Source: Croceicoccus hydrothermalis (GTDB taxonomy: Bacteria; Pseudomonadota; Alphaproteobacteria; Sphingomonadales; Sphingomonadaceae). Taken from it: 64,000 nt of DNA. The stretch spans positions 1-64,000 of the forward strand of contig NZ_JAIQCI010000004.1 of the NCBI RefSeq assembly GCF_022378335.1, given 5' to 3'. Every line of letters starts with the position of its first letter. Position 1 is the first letter of the stretch. The notes beneath the pieces are model-generated. The model ran no database searches and was not told the origin of the DNA. It was given only the letters and a program-made list of their open reading frames with translations. The position numbers and the translations under genes are program-made. Positions 53,449-61,046 of this stretch are shown one piece after another.

Positions 53449-53582
53449 TCTGGTCCGTCAATCTGCCACGGGAAAGCCCCGCTTCGCGCCTGTGTCTAGC
53501 GACAGATGGGCGAAGGAGCCAGAACCTTCGATGAACGTTCGCGCGAGGGAGCAGGCGGCGGACGGAACAGGATGCGCAGCGG

Positions 53583-53984
53583 TCAATGGTCCTTCGGTTC
53601 GAAGTCCAGGCTGGCGCTGTTCATGCAGTAGCGCAAGCCGGTGGGGTTCGGCCCGTCGGGAAACACATGGCCCAGATGCCCTTCGCATGTGGCGCAGCGC
53701 GCCTCGGTCCGGACCATGCCGTGGGAGGTGTCGGTCTTTTCCTCGACCGCATTCTCGTCGAGCGGAGCGTAGAAGCTGGGCCAGCCCGAACCGCTATCAT
53801 ATTTGGTGTCGGAGGGAAACAAGGGCGTGCCGCACCCGGCGCATTTGTAGATGCCGGGCTCCTTCTTGGCATTATATTCGCCGGTAAACGCCCGCTCGGT
53901 CCCGCCTTCGCGCAGGACATGATATTCCTCCGGCGTGAGGCGGTCGCGCCATTCCGCTTCGGAGAGGTTCATTTTATCGGCCAT
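53583..53984 (-). CDS. msrB: Peptide-methionine (R)-S-oxide reductase
   Basis: 133 residues from the ATG at 53984 with AAGGA upstream. Zinc ligands: YKCAGCG and [20 protein letters not shown] and the catalytic Cys in [13 protein letters not shown] are intact. It repairs oxidised methionine in proteins. It starts 10 bp after the nfeD-like gene and is likely in the same transcript. Confidence 0.96.
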   Translation of the reverse strand: MADKMNLSEAEWRDRLTPEEYHVLREGGTERAFTGEYNAKKEPGIYKCAGCGTPLFPSDTKYDSGSGWPSFYAPLDENAVEEKTDTSHGMVRTEARCATCEGHLGHVFPDGPNPTGLRYCMNSASLDFEPKDH

Positions 53985-53994
53985 CGTCAATTCC

Positions 53995-54477
53995 TTAGGG
54001 CATGATTTCGCTGTTGCTGCCGATATGGGGAGCCCTCGGCGGTCCGACAACAAGCGTGGTGCCATCGTGGCCGATGACGGTGAGCCGGGTGCCGACCGGC
54101 GCATCGGGACCGCGTGCGGGCCATTCGCTGTCCCCGTGGCGCACGCGACCCTCGCCGCCTTCGATCGGCTGCGTGACGACGACGCCCTGACCGACCAGGC
54201 GCCCGCCGCGATCGTTCATCAACGGATCGGACGATTCGATGGGATAGGAATTGAGCCAGTTCTTTGCCGCCGCCACCGAAAAGACGGAGAACACGGCAAA
54301 GCTGAGCAGCTGTATCTCGATCCCCACCGCGGTCACCGCCGCGACCAATGCGGTCGCAAGGGCGGCCGCCGCCATCCAGATCAGGAAATAGCCCGGCACG
54401 ATCAGTTCGGCCGTGGCCAGCACGATGCCGATCACGACCCATGCCCATTCCCCATCAAGATCGCCGAGCCAGTCCAT
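53995..54477 (-). CDS. NfeD-family membrane protein
   Basis: 160 residues: two to four hydrophobic segments ([44 protein letters not shown]) and a C-terminal OB-fold of the NfeD type ([36 protein letters not shown]). It is the short form without a protease domain. NfeD proteins are encoded with, and act with, SPFH scaffolds; here the slipin gene ends on its first base. Confidence 0.9.
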   Translation of the reverse strand: MDWLGDLDGEWAWVVIGIVLATAELIVPGYFLIWMAAAALATALVAAVTAVGIEIQLLSFAVFSVFSVAAAKNWLNSYPIESSDPLMNDRGGRLVGQGVVVTQPIEGGEGRVRHGDSEWPARGPDAPVGTRLTVIGHDGTTLVVGPPRAPHIGSNSEIMP

Positions 54478-55493
54478 TATGCGCGATCGTCCCGCGTGGC
54501 GGGCACGGTGGGCCGCGGCGGGAACGGCGTGCCATTATCGGAAGACGCACGGTCGGAGCGTGGCGCATCCGCCTTGGCCGCGCCGGCGGGCGGCGTCACC
54601 GCATCGCGCACCAGTTCGCCAATTCCGCCGAGCGAGCCGATGAGCTGCGTCGCCTCGACCGGGAACAGGATCGTCTTCGCATTGGGCGAACGGGCGAATT
54701 CCTCCACCGCTTCGACATATTTCTGCGCCACGAAATAGTTCAGCGCCTGCGTCCCCGACGACGCGATGGCATCGGACACGACCTGTGTCGCGCGGGCCTC
54801 GGCCTCCGCCTCGCGTTCGCGCGCCTCAGCATCGCGGAAGGCGGATTCGCGGCGCCCTTCGGCATCGAGAATGCGGGCCTGTTTCTCGCCTTCGGCACGA
54901 AGAATCTCCGCCGCGCGGCTGCCCTCGGCATCGAGGATCTGCGCGCGTTTCAGCCGTTCGGCCTTCATCTGCCGGGCCATGGCGTCGGAAATATCCTTGG
55001 GCGGGCGGATGTCCATGATCTCGACCCGCGTCACCTTCAACCCCCAGGGCGAGGTCGCATGATCCACGACCGACAGCAGCCGGGCATTGATCTCGTCCCG
55101 CTTCGACAGGGTTTCGTCGAGATCCATCGACCCCATGACGGTCCGCAGATTGGTGGTGGTGAGCGCTTGTATCGCGTTGTGCAGGCCGGAAATCTCATAG
55201 GCCGCCTTGCCCGCGTCGAGCACCTGAAAGAACACCACCGCATCGACGCCGACCATGGCGTTGTCCTTGGTGATGATCTCCTGCCCCGGAATGTCGAGCA
55301 CCTGCTCCATCATGTTGATCTTCTGACCCACGCGGTCGACGAAGGGCACGATGACATGGAGGCCCGGATTGGCGGGTTTGGTGAACCGGCCCAGCCGCTC
55401 GATCGTGTAGACATAGCCCTGGCGCACCACGCGCACGCTGGAAAACAGGATGACGATCGCCAGCACGACGATCAGGATGAGAGCGATATACAT
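54477..55493 (-). CDS. SPFH/band 7 slipin (stomatin-like, QmcA type)
   Basis: 338 residues: an N-terminal membrane anchor (ALILIVVLAIVILFSSV), the band 7 domain (YTIERLGRFTKPANPGLHVIVPFVD, IPGQEIITKDNAMVGVDA, YEISGLHNAIQAL), a long Ala/Glu-rich coiled coil (residues about 190-250) and a Pro-rich tail. It scaffolds membrane microdomains. It forms an operon with the NfeD-type gene (1-bp overlap) and msrB. Confidence 0.92.
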   Translation of the reverse strand: MYIALILIVVLAIVILFSSVRVVRQGYVYTIERLGRFTKPANPGLHVIVPFVDRVGQKINMMEQVLDIPGQEIITKDNAMVGVDAVVFFQVLDAGKAAYEISGLHNAIQALTTTNLRTVMGSMDLDETLSKRDEINARLLSVVDHATSPWGLKVTRVEIMDIRPPKDISDAMARQMKAERLKRAQILDAEGSRAAEILRAEGEKQARILDAEGRRESAFRDAEAREREAEAEARATQVVSDAIASSGTQALNYFVAQKYVEAVEEFARSPNAKTILFPVEATQLIGSLGGIGELVRDAVTPPAGAAKADAPRSDRASSDNGTPFPPRPTVPATRDDRA

Positions 55494-55549
55494 GGTGTTC
55501 CCCGATGCCCACGCATCCCCATCGATACGCGGGGGCCATCATGCGCGCT

Positions 55550-56194
55550 TCAATCCGGTTTGACCAGTTGCAAACCGGGCACCGCGCCGTCGCAATCGGC
55601 GGGCACCGACGCGGCGCGGCCGTTCAACATGGCCTCCCGCGCGGCGGCGATGGTGCGGTCGGCGGTTTCGGCCCCTTCGTCCCGGCGCAGCGTTTCGGCC
55701 AGCCGGGCCGCGCGCCCGCGCAAGGTGTCCGCCTCCGCGCCGCGCGCGGTGGCGGCGGCAATCTGAAGCGATGCCACGCATCGCGCGCGCGTTACCGGGC
55801 GGGCGGGCGGCACTTCTGTGTCGAGCAGCGCATTGCATGACCGCGCCAGTTGCGGCAATTGTCCGGCGACCTCGACCGCCGCATCGCGCATGGCGGCGGC
55901 GACATCGGCGCGGCTCCACCCCGCGGCGGTCAGGCGCGCGCCGGTACGCACCATATATTCGCGCCCCCGTTCGCCCGTTCCTGCATAGCCGGGCACGGGA
56001 TTGCCGCGCGCCCTTGCGCCGTCCGCCAGCGCAAACGCCGCGGCACAGCGCAGGCTCGCCCGGTCCTCCGCCCCCGGCACCAAGACCGCGCCCGCATCCT
56101 GTGCCAGCGTGGCCGTGATCGCCCACGACAGCGAGGCGGCGACGATGGCCGCCGCCATCGTGGTCCGCACAGAAAACGCGATACGAAACAGCAT
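55550..56194 (-). CDS. Exported protein of unknown function
   Basis: 214 residues from the ATG at 56194 (12 codons more are open upstream). The leader MAAAIVAASLSWAITATLA suggests Sec export. The mature protein is Ala/Arg-rich and mostly helical, with four Cys residues (LRCAAAF, SCNALL, ARCVAS, ADCDGA). No family is recognised. It is upstream of the slipin operon on the same strand, 56 bp apart. Confidence 0.6.
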   Translation of the reverse strand: MLFRIAFSVRTTMAAAIVAASLSWAITATLAQDAGAVLVPGAEDRASLRCAAAFALADGARARGNPVPGYAGTGERGREYMVRTGARLTAAGWSRADVAAAMRDAAVEVAGQLPQLARSCNALLDTEVPPARPVTRARCVASLQIAAATARGAEADTLRGRAARLAETLRRDEGAETADRTIAAAREAMLNGRAASVPADCDGAVPGLQLVKPD

Positions 56195-56302
56195 GGCTAT
56201 GCTATGGACCCGGCCCGTGGATAGCGTCAATCGCCTTGATGATCGACTTGTCGGCCAAGGTCTCGCCGCCGCCCGCCCGCCATGTTACGGTCGCCTTGCA
56301 TC

Positions 56303-57817
56303 ATGACTTATACCGCAGACCCCTCCCGCGACGATTCGACCACAGAGCCCGGCGACACGGCGCAAAGCGCGCCGCCCGGACAGGACCGCGCCGCGCGCAA
56401 ACGCCGACGCGCGCTCGACGATTATCGCGTGCTCGACACCGGGGCGGAGGACGCTTTCGACGAAATCGCCTTTATCGCGTCGCAGCTGTGCGACGCGCCG
56501 GTCGCTCTCATCAGCCTGGTCGAGGCGGATCGCCAGTGGTTCAAGGCGCGCATCGGGTTCGAGGCGTGCGAAACCCCGATCAGCCAGTCGGTCTGCCGCC
56601 ATGGCATGCACAGCGACCGGATGCTCGTCATCGAGGATCTGACGAAGGATGCGCGCACCGCGCAAAATCCGCTCGTCACCGCCGATCCGCACATCCGCTT
56701 CTATGCCGGCGCGCCGCTGATCACGCCCGGCGGGACGATCATCGGAATGCTGTGCGTAATCGACACCGTACCCCGTCCCGGCGGGTTGAGCCGCGAACAA
56801 CAGCGCATGTTGACCGGCCTTGCCAGACAGGTCGTCAACAATCTGGAACTCCGTCGCGAGGTGGCCGACGCCGAACGCGAAACCGCGATCATGCGCCGCA
56901 CGGTGGAGCGTATGCGCCTTGCCGAGGAGGCCGGCCATGTCGGCGCCTTCGAGGTGGATCTGACGACGGGAATCGTCGAAACCACGCGCGAATTCCGCCG
57001 TATCTACGGCCTCGACGATGCGAGCGCGCTCGACGTGAAAATGCTGTCGGCGATGCAGCCTGGCGATGCGTTGCGGTTCGATGCCGTGGACGATGCCGAC
57101 GATCTGCGCGTCTCGGAATACGAGATCGAGCAACCGGGCGGCGCGCGCCGATGGGTGCAAAGGCGCGCGGAACTGGCGCCGGGCAAGAAGGGCGAACCGG
57201 ACCGGCTTTACGGCGTGATCACCGATGTCACGGAACAGCGCGCGATCAATCAGGAAATGTCCCACCGGCTGAAAAATTCGCTGGCGCTGGTGCAGGCGAT
57301 CGCGAGCCATACGCTGCGCGGCGTGGCGGATGCGGCACCGGTGATGGAATTCAACCGCCGGATCGCCGCATTGTCGTCGGCGCACGACATATTGTTGAGC
57401 CGGACGCACGCGGCAGGTTCGCTTCGCGCGGTGGTGGACGCGGTGTTGTCGCGGCTCGGCGTGGAGGAGCGGGCGGTTTGGTCGGGGGCGGATTTCAACC
57501 TTGCCTCGCGGCCCACGCTGCTGCTCTCGATACTGGTGCACGAGCTGGCGACGAATGCGATGAAATATGGCGCGCTTTCCGTTGAAGGGGGCCGGGCCGA
57601 AATCGCCAGCCATGTCGAGGATCACGCCGATGGGCCGCAACTCGTCGTCGAATGGCGGGAGATCGGCGGACCGCCCGCCACCGAGCCGGAGAAGAAGGGG
57701 CTGGGCATGCGGCTCGTGCAAAGCGGGCTCGACCCTGCCGGAAGTGCGAAGGTGACTTTCGGCGAAGAGGGGATGGCCGTGCGCTTTACCGCGCCGGTGG
57801 CACGCGTCGCGGGATAA
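56303..57817 (+). CDS. GAF-PAS HWE-family sensor histidine kinase
   Basis: 504 residues. An Arg-rich disordered start leads to a GAF domain (residues about 40-195: YRVLDTGAEDAFDEIAFIA, ISQSVCRHGM, YAGAPLITPGG, GMLCVIDTVPR), a PAS-like domain (about 205-320, ending GVITDVTEQRAIN) and an HWE kinase core: H-box EMSHRLKNSLALVQAIA with the phospho-acceptor His, N-box HELATNAMKYGALS, and WREIGGPPA / KGLGMRLVQSGL. HWE kinases in this clade often control the general stress response; no response regulator is adjacent. Confidence 0.92.
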   Translation: MTYTADPSRDDSTTEPGDTAQSAPPGQDRAARKRRRALDDYRVLDTGAEDAFDEIAFIASQLCDAPVALISLVEADRQWFKARIGFEACETPISQSVCRHGMHSDRMLVIEDLTKDARTAQNPLVTADPHIRFYAGAPLITPGGTIIGMLCVIDTVPRPGGLSREQQRMLTGLARQVVNNLELRREVADAERETAIMRRTVERMRLAEEAGHVGAFEVDLTTGIVETTREFRRIYGLDDASALDVKMLSAMQPGDALRFDAVDDADDLRVSEYEIEQPGGARRWVQRRAELAPGKKGEPDRLYGVITDVTEQRAINQEMSHRLKNSLALVQAIASHTLRGVADAAPVMEFNRRIAALSSAHDILLSRTHAAGSLRAVVDAVLSRLGVEERAVWSGADFNLASRPTLLLSILVHELATNAMKYGALSVEGGRAEIASHVEDHADGPQLVVEWREIGGPPATEPEKKGLGMRLVQSGLDPAGSAKVTFGEEGMAVRFTAPVARVAG

Positions 57818-57821
57818 GCCT

Positions 57822-58421
57822 TTACGCGCGCGGGGCCTGCCGGCGATAGGACAGCGCCTCCGCCACGTGCGGACGGCCGATGTCGCGCGCGCCGGCGAGA
57901 TCGGCGATGGTCCGCGCCACGCGCAGGATGCGGGTGTAGCCGCGGGCCGACAGGCGCATCGCATCGGCGGCCTTGAACAGCAATTCGCGGCCCGCCACGT
58001 CCGGCGTGGCGAAGCGGTCCAGCGCCTCGCCATCGAGCTGCGCATTGGTGCGCGCGCCGGTCCGTCCCTGGCGTTCGGCCTGCACGGCGCGGGCCGCGGC
58101 GACGCGCGCGGCAACCTCGGCGCTGCCCTCCGCCGCCGGCGGCAGTGCCAGATCGCGCGCCGACACCGGGTCGACCTCGATATGCAGGTCGATCCGGTCG
58201 AGCAGCGGTCCCGATATCTTGCCCTGATAATCGGCGGCACATTTCGGCGCGCGCGAACACGCCAGTGCCGGATCCCCCAGATGGCCGCAGCGGCACGGGT
58301 TCATCGCCGCGACAAGCTGCACATCGGCGGGGAAGGTCACGTGGCCGTTGGCCCGCGCGACGCTGACCTCGCCAGTTTCCAGCGGCTGTCGCAGCGAATC
58401 GAGCACCGCACGCTGAAACTC
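57822..58421 (-). pseudogene. comM: comM/yifB 3' fragment, cut by a mobile element
   Basis: The C-terminal about 200 codons of the YifB/ComM AAA+ ATPase: EFQRAVLDSLRQPLE, VAAMNPCRCGHLGDP (Mg-chelatase type), GPLLDRIDLHIEV and ARGYTRILRVARTIADL. It has no start of its own at the junction; any expression would need a start within the element (an ATG lies in its inverted repeat). Joined to 62028-62953 after removing one copy of the 8-bp duplication, the gene has exactly 506 codons. ComM promotes branch migration of incoming single strands in natural transformation. Confidence 0.95.
58414..58421. repeat. Target-site duplication, left copy
   Basis: TGAAACTC directly before the left inverted repeat; the same 8 bp follow the right inverted repeat. 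The comM reading frame shows that only one copy belongs to the gene. Confidence 0.92.
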
Positions 58422-58445
58422 CGGCATTATGTAGCAAACGCACCA
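58422..58445 (+). repeat. Left terminal inverted repeat of the element
   Basis: 24 bp, identical to the reverse complement of 62004-62027. Just inside it TATATG (58452-58457) with TTATGT 18 bp upstream in the repeat could be a weak promoter for the first passenger gene. Confidence 0.93.
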
Positions 58446-58489
58446 GCATGTATATGGCTGCAATCATGCGCGTGGCGTAATGTCACCAT

Positions 58490-58924
58490 ATGGCAGACAC
58501 ACACGTAGTAAGCGCATTGCGAGAGAAGCGCGGCGAACTCGCTGGACAGATTGACGGGCTACAGGACCAGCTTCGGCAGGCGATGATAGACCTCGATCAT
58601 ATCGACGCCAGCTTGCGCATGTTCGATCCGGACATTGAACTGGACGAGATAAAGCCCAAGCCGCTCCCACCGCGCCACAGGGCGTTCAAGGGACAGGTAA
58701 CGCGGGCGATCCTAGCAATGCTGCGCAAAGAGGGCGCGATGGACGTAAAAGCCATCACGTTGCGGCTTATGGCAGAGCGGGAATTAAACCTGAACGACCG
58801 CGATCTTACGAAGGCGATGCAGAAGCGGATCGGCGCGGCTTTGCGCAATCTGCGGGATCGGGCTTTGGTTGTCTCAGAGCCGGGTAAGAGCGGGTTGCTG
58901 GTTTGGGGGATTTTAAAAAACTAA
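58490..58924 (+). CDS. Passenger gene: 144-residue protein of unknown function
   Basis: The protein opens MADTHVVSALREKRGELAG, followed by a predicted coiled coil (residues about 8-45, with REKRGELAG, LQDQLRQAM and LRMFDPDIE) and a C-terminal winged-helix-like part (VTRAILAMLRKEGAMDVKAI, IGAALRNLRDRALVVSE). I recall similar small proteins in other alphaproteobacterial genomes but no named family. A DNA-binding or regulatory role is inferred only from the fold pattern. It begins 45 bp inside the left end and its stop overlaps the convergent HEPN-like gene by 4 bp (CTAA). Confidence 0.7.
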   Translation: MADTHVVSALREKRGELAGQIDGLQDQLRQAMIDLDHIDASLRMFDPDIELDEIKPKPLPPRHRAFKGQVTRAILAMLRKEGAMDVKAITLRLMAERELNLNDRDLTKAMQKRIGAALRNLRDRALVVSEPGKSGLLVWGILKN

Positions 58925-59394
58925 ATTTTCCTTTTGCGGAAAATTACATGGGCGCAAAAGGCCCTTCGGTCTTTAATCGCTACGCGATAAAAATCGTCCA
59001 ATACGGTTTCCGCGATCATTAGATCAGCGACCGTTTCAGATTTTGTAAATTTCACAAAGGGGTCATAATCGGCTTTATGCCGCTTGTCCTGCATAGTGAT
59101 GAAGTGATTAGCAAAATCCTCGATAGGTTTGGGGAACTGTCTTATTACGGAGTCGACCTTACATGCGTTCAGCGCGACACCGTGTTCAAGAGCGCGATAG
59201 GTTTGCTGCCACGCAGGCTTGCTTCTGTCAGACCCCGTGCCCCCAATTAGCAGGTCTGCCGAATTACGGGCCAAGCAATGAAAAAGGGCGTAATAGATGC
59301 TGCTAATTGAACGCCTTAAGTTTACCTGCGAAGGCTTGCCGGAACTGGATTCCAGCAAGACTTTCGCAGATTTTATAAGGTCAAGCGGCTGCAA
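58921..59394 (-). CDS. Passenger gene: HEPN-like protein, putative toxin
   Basis: 157 residues from a TTG at 59394, 14 bp inside the end of the upstream gene, with AAGGA and GAAGG upstream; no ATG gives a sensible start. The helical core QVNLRRSISSIYYALFHCLA, then WQQTYRALEHGVALNAC, and the late block QDKRHKADYDP resemble HEPN-type proteins, many of which are RNases in toxin-antitoxin or defence modules. A strict R-x4-6-H catalytic motif is not certain here. It overlaps the 93-residue gene, as toxin-antitoxin pairs do. The activity is inferred, not shown. Confidence 0.65.
   Translation of the reverse strand: MQPLDLIKSAKVLLESSSGKPSQVNLRRSISSIYYALFHCLARNSADLLIGGTGSDRSKPAWQQTYRALEHGVALNACKVDSVIRQFPKPIEDFANHFITMQDKRHKADYDPFVKFTKSETVADLMIAETVLDDFYRVAIKDRRAFCAHVIFRKRKI
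58924..58945. terminator. AT-rich hairpin at the end of the HEPN-like gene
   Basis: AATTTTCC pairs with GGAAAATT around TTTTGC, inside the last codons of the minus-strand gene and just past the stop of the plus-strand gene. It could help end transcription from the left passenger. Confidence 0.35.
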
Positions 59395-59662
59395 GAGCCT
59401 TCGCGTCCTTATCGGAAACAAACCTAAAGAACGGAAAAGCGTTTTCGTCCATATCAAGCAACTTGTGTCGAGCATAACGAGCAAGCGATGCCGTTTTAGC
59501 CGACTCCAATGCGCCACGTTTAGCTTCGTAAACAACCATTACGCGATAGGCTCGCTCACCAGCGTCATCAGAATCAAGACAAATCCTGATATCAGTGACA
59601 CTCATGTCCGCGAGGCGATCGCGTATGAGCTTTTCGAGCTCGTCCGAAATCGTGTCTGCCAT
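59381..59662 (-). CDS. Passenger gene: 93-residue protein, putative antitoxin partner
   Basis: Start ATG at 59662 with GGAG seven bases upstream. The protein has an acidic helix (ISDELEKLIRDRLADMSV), a beta-rich middle (VTDIRICLDSDD, AYRVMVVYEAKRG) and ends FRFVSDKDAKALAAA. It lacks the nucleotidyltransferase motif of known MNT antitoxins, so if it is an antitoxin it is of another type. It precedes and overlaps the HEPN-like gene and has a palindrome over its promoter, both typical of autoregulated toxin-antitoxin operons. Confidence 0.65.
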   Translation of the reverse strand: MADTISDELEKLIRDRLADMSVTDIRICLDSDDAGERAYRVMVVYEAKRGALESAKTASLARYARHKLLDMDENAFPFFRFVSDKDAKALAAA

Positions 59663-59673
59663 AAGCGAACTCC

Positions 59674-59718
59674 AAACTTACCACAGTGTAAGTTTAGTGA
59701 GCAAACCAAAAATGGCAA
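59674..59718 (-). promoter_or_regulatory. Promoter and palindromic operator of the 93-residue/HEPN-like pair
   Basis: Perfect inverted repeat AAACTTAC (59674-59681) / GTAAGTTT (59688-59695) with a 6-base spacer ends 11 bp before the start codon. On the minus strand TTGCCA (59713-59718), 16 bp, then TAAACT (59691-59696) form a plausible promoter whose -10 overlaps one arm. Confidence 0.55.
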
Positions 59719-59749
59719 CAAGTTACTGCGTCTGCGCGGCAGTAACTTG
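59719..59749 (-). terminator. Hairpin after the transposase gene
   Basis: CAAGTTACTGC (59719-59729) and GCAGTAACTTG (59739-59749) form a perfect 11-bp stem 14 bp past the transposase stop; on the minus strand a run of five T follows after a short gap. It would separate transposase transcripts from the operon downstream. Confidence 0.5.
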
Positions 59750-59763
59750 CAAAAATCGGTATG

Positions 59764-60717
59764 TCAAGCTCTTTGCCAATACCCCGCCCAAACCCGGCTT
59801 TGACGCGAGGCCATGGCAGCGCCCCCCACCATCGCAGCCTGCGAGCCGTTATCCACACGGCGGTTGTCCTCGCGCCATGACGCCTCGCTAGCATAGGCGT
59901 AGAGATACGGCCCTGCGATATGGTGATGGGTGCCGACTTCCATGCGGCGAAGACGGCTAAAGAAGCTTTCCGCCTGATTGGTGCAGACGCCCTTGTCCAT
60001 GAACTGCACCGAATGGTTGATGCGATGCGTGTCCCAACCGGCGTGAAGCGCATCCCAACCCGTACCTTCGTCGGCATGGATCGTCGCGAGTGTGCCAACG
60101 CGGTCACGAACGTAAGGGACGGCATCACCTTCATTGCGCACGATAAACGGCAGCGACTTGCCACCACGCTCGCGCATGATGACAACGCACTGGCGCTTGC
60201 CCGAACGGTTTGCGGTGAGGCGGCGGTCCTTGCGATCGGCCTTCACGTTTTCCGGCTTCACATAGCCACCGAAATAAGCGCCGTCGATTTCGACCGAGCC
60301 ATTAAGCTGGCGGTCCATCTGCTCGCGCGCCATCGCTTCACGCAGCTTGTGCGTAAGAACGAAGGCCGTCTTATACTGGCAATCCAGATCGCGGCTAAGC
60401 TGTAGGGCAGCAATGCCCTTCGCACCGTTCACGAAGATCACGATAGCGGCCAGCAGATCGCCGAACGACATTTTGCGTGAGGCAAAGATTGTGCCGCTGG
60501 TGACGCTGAACTGGTGATGGCAGGCAACGCACTTGAACTTGCGGCGGGTGCTGATGTGATAAGCCTCCGTGCAGCCGCAGCGCGGGCAGATCGCCTCGCC
60601 GTCCGTCTCGGGCCAGCGCAGCTCGCAAAACGTCGAGTAAGCGCGTTCTTCGGTCATCCGAAAGACGGCCTTGAGGCTCAACGTGCGAGCGGCGGCGGAG
60701 AGGAGAAAGTGTTGCAT
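59764..60717 (-). CDS. ISXO2-like (IS1595-family) transposase
   Basis: 317 residues from the ATG at 60717. An N-terminal zinc ribbon (CPRCGC near residue 45 and CVACHHQ near 63) and a helix-turn-helix-like part (GIAALQLSRDLDCQYKTAF) precede the ISXO2-type DDE domain: SVEIDGAYFGGYV (first Asp), ATIHADEGTGW (second Asp) and TNQAESFFSRLRR (third acidic site region). The ending VWAGYWQRA is intact. It should act on the 24-bp inverted repeats of this element. Its promoter overlaps that of the DUF6471 gene. Confidence 0.93.
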   Translation of the reverse strand: MQHFLLSAAARTLSLKAVFRMTEERAYSTFCELRWPETDGEAICPRCGCTEAYHISTRRKFKCVACHHQFSVTSGTIFASRKMSFGDLLAAIVIFVNGAKGIAALQLSRDLDCQYKTAFVLTHKLREAMAREQMDRQLNGSVEIDGAYFGGYVKPENVKADRKDRRLTANRSGKRQCVVIMRERGGKSLPFIVRNEGDAVPYVRDRVGTLATIHADEGTGWDALHAGWDTHRINHSVQFMDKGVCTNQAESFFSRLRRMEVGTHHHIAGPYLYAYASEASWREDNRRVDNGSQAAMVGGAAMASRQSRVWAGYWQRA

Positions 60718-60744
60718 ATCATCGTTTCCAGTGCTTATGCACTC

Positions 60745-60813
60745 TTTATGATGACATAACGTAGCGTTGTCAATGACGAATGCATCGCCTATGATGGCAT
60801 GTAGCATCATAGG
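60745..60813. promoter_or_regulatory. Back-to-back promoters of transposase and DUF6471 gene, with operator palindrome
   Basis: Rightward: TTGTCA (60767-60772), 17 bp, TATGAT (60790-60795). Leftward: TTGACA (60768-60773 on the minus strand), 17 bp, CATAAA (60745-60750). The two -35 boxes overlap. The rightward -10 lies inside the perfect inverted repeat CCTATGATG (60788-60796) / CATCATAGG (60805-60813), which would let a repressor block this promoter and, by overlap, affect the transposase. Confidence 0.65.
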
Positions 60814-60821
60814 AGAACGCA

Positions 60822-61046
60822 ATGCCGGTCAGAGAGAAAGAATGGGAGGATCGCGTCAAAGGGATGCTCAAGGGCGAATTGAAGCGCCGGGGCATCACCT
60901 ATGCCGATCTAGTTGGCAAACTGGCTGACATTGGCGTGATGGACACAGAGCCGAACATCCGTAACAAGATCAGCCGGGGCAAATTTACAGCGGTGTTTCT
61001 TGTTCAATGTCTGACAGCAATTGAAGCGCGAGAGATTCGTATTTAG
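60822..61046 (+). CDS. Passenger gene: DUF6471 protein
   Basis: 74 residues; start has GGAGA six bases upstream. The block KGMLKGELKRRGITYADLVGKLADIG looks like a helix-turn-helix, followed by EPNIRNKISRGKFTAVFLVQCL, the DUF6471 signature. A small HTH protein under a palindrome-covered promoter is most simply an autorepressor. The function is not established. Its stop overlaps the convergent 293-residue gene by 4 bp (TTAG). Confidence 0.8.
   Translation: MPVREKEWEDRVKGMLKGELKRRGITYADLVGKLADIGVMDTEPNIRNKISRGKFTAVFLVQCLTAIEAREIRI

Noticed and set aside
58414-58425. A 12-bp target duplication (TGAAACTCCGGC) instead of 8 bp
   Set aside because: The last bases belong to the inverted repeat by coincidence with the target. 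Taking 8 bp gives symmetrical 24-bp ends, fits the transposase family and gives a whole number of codons for comM.
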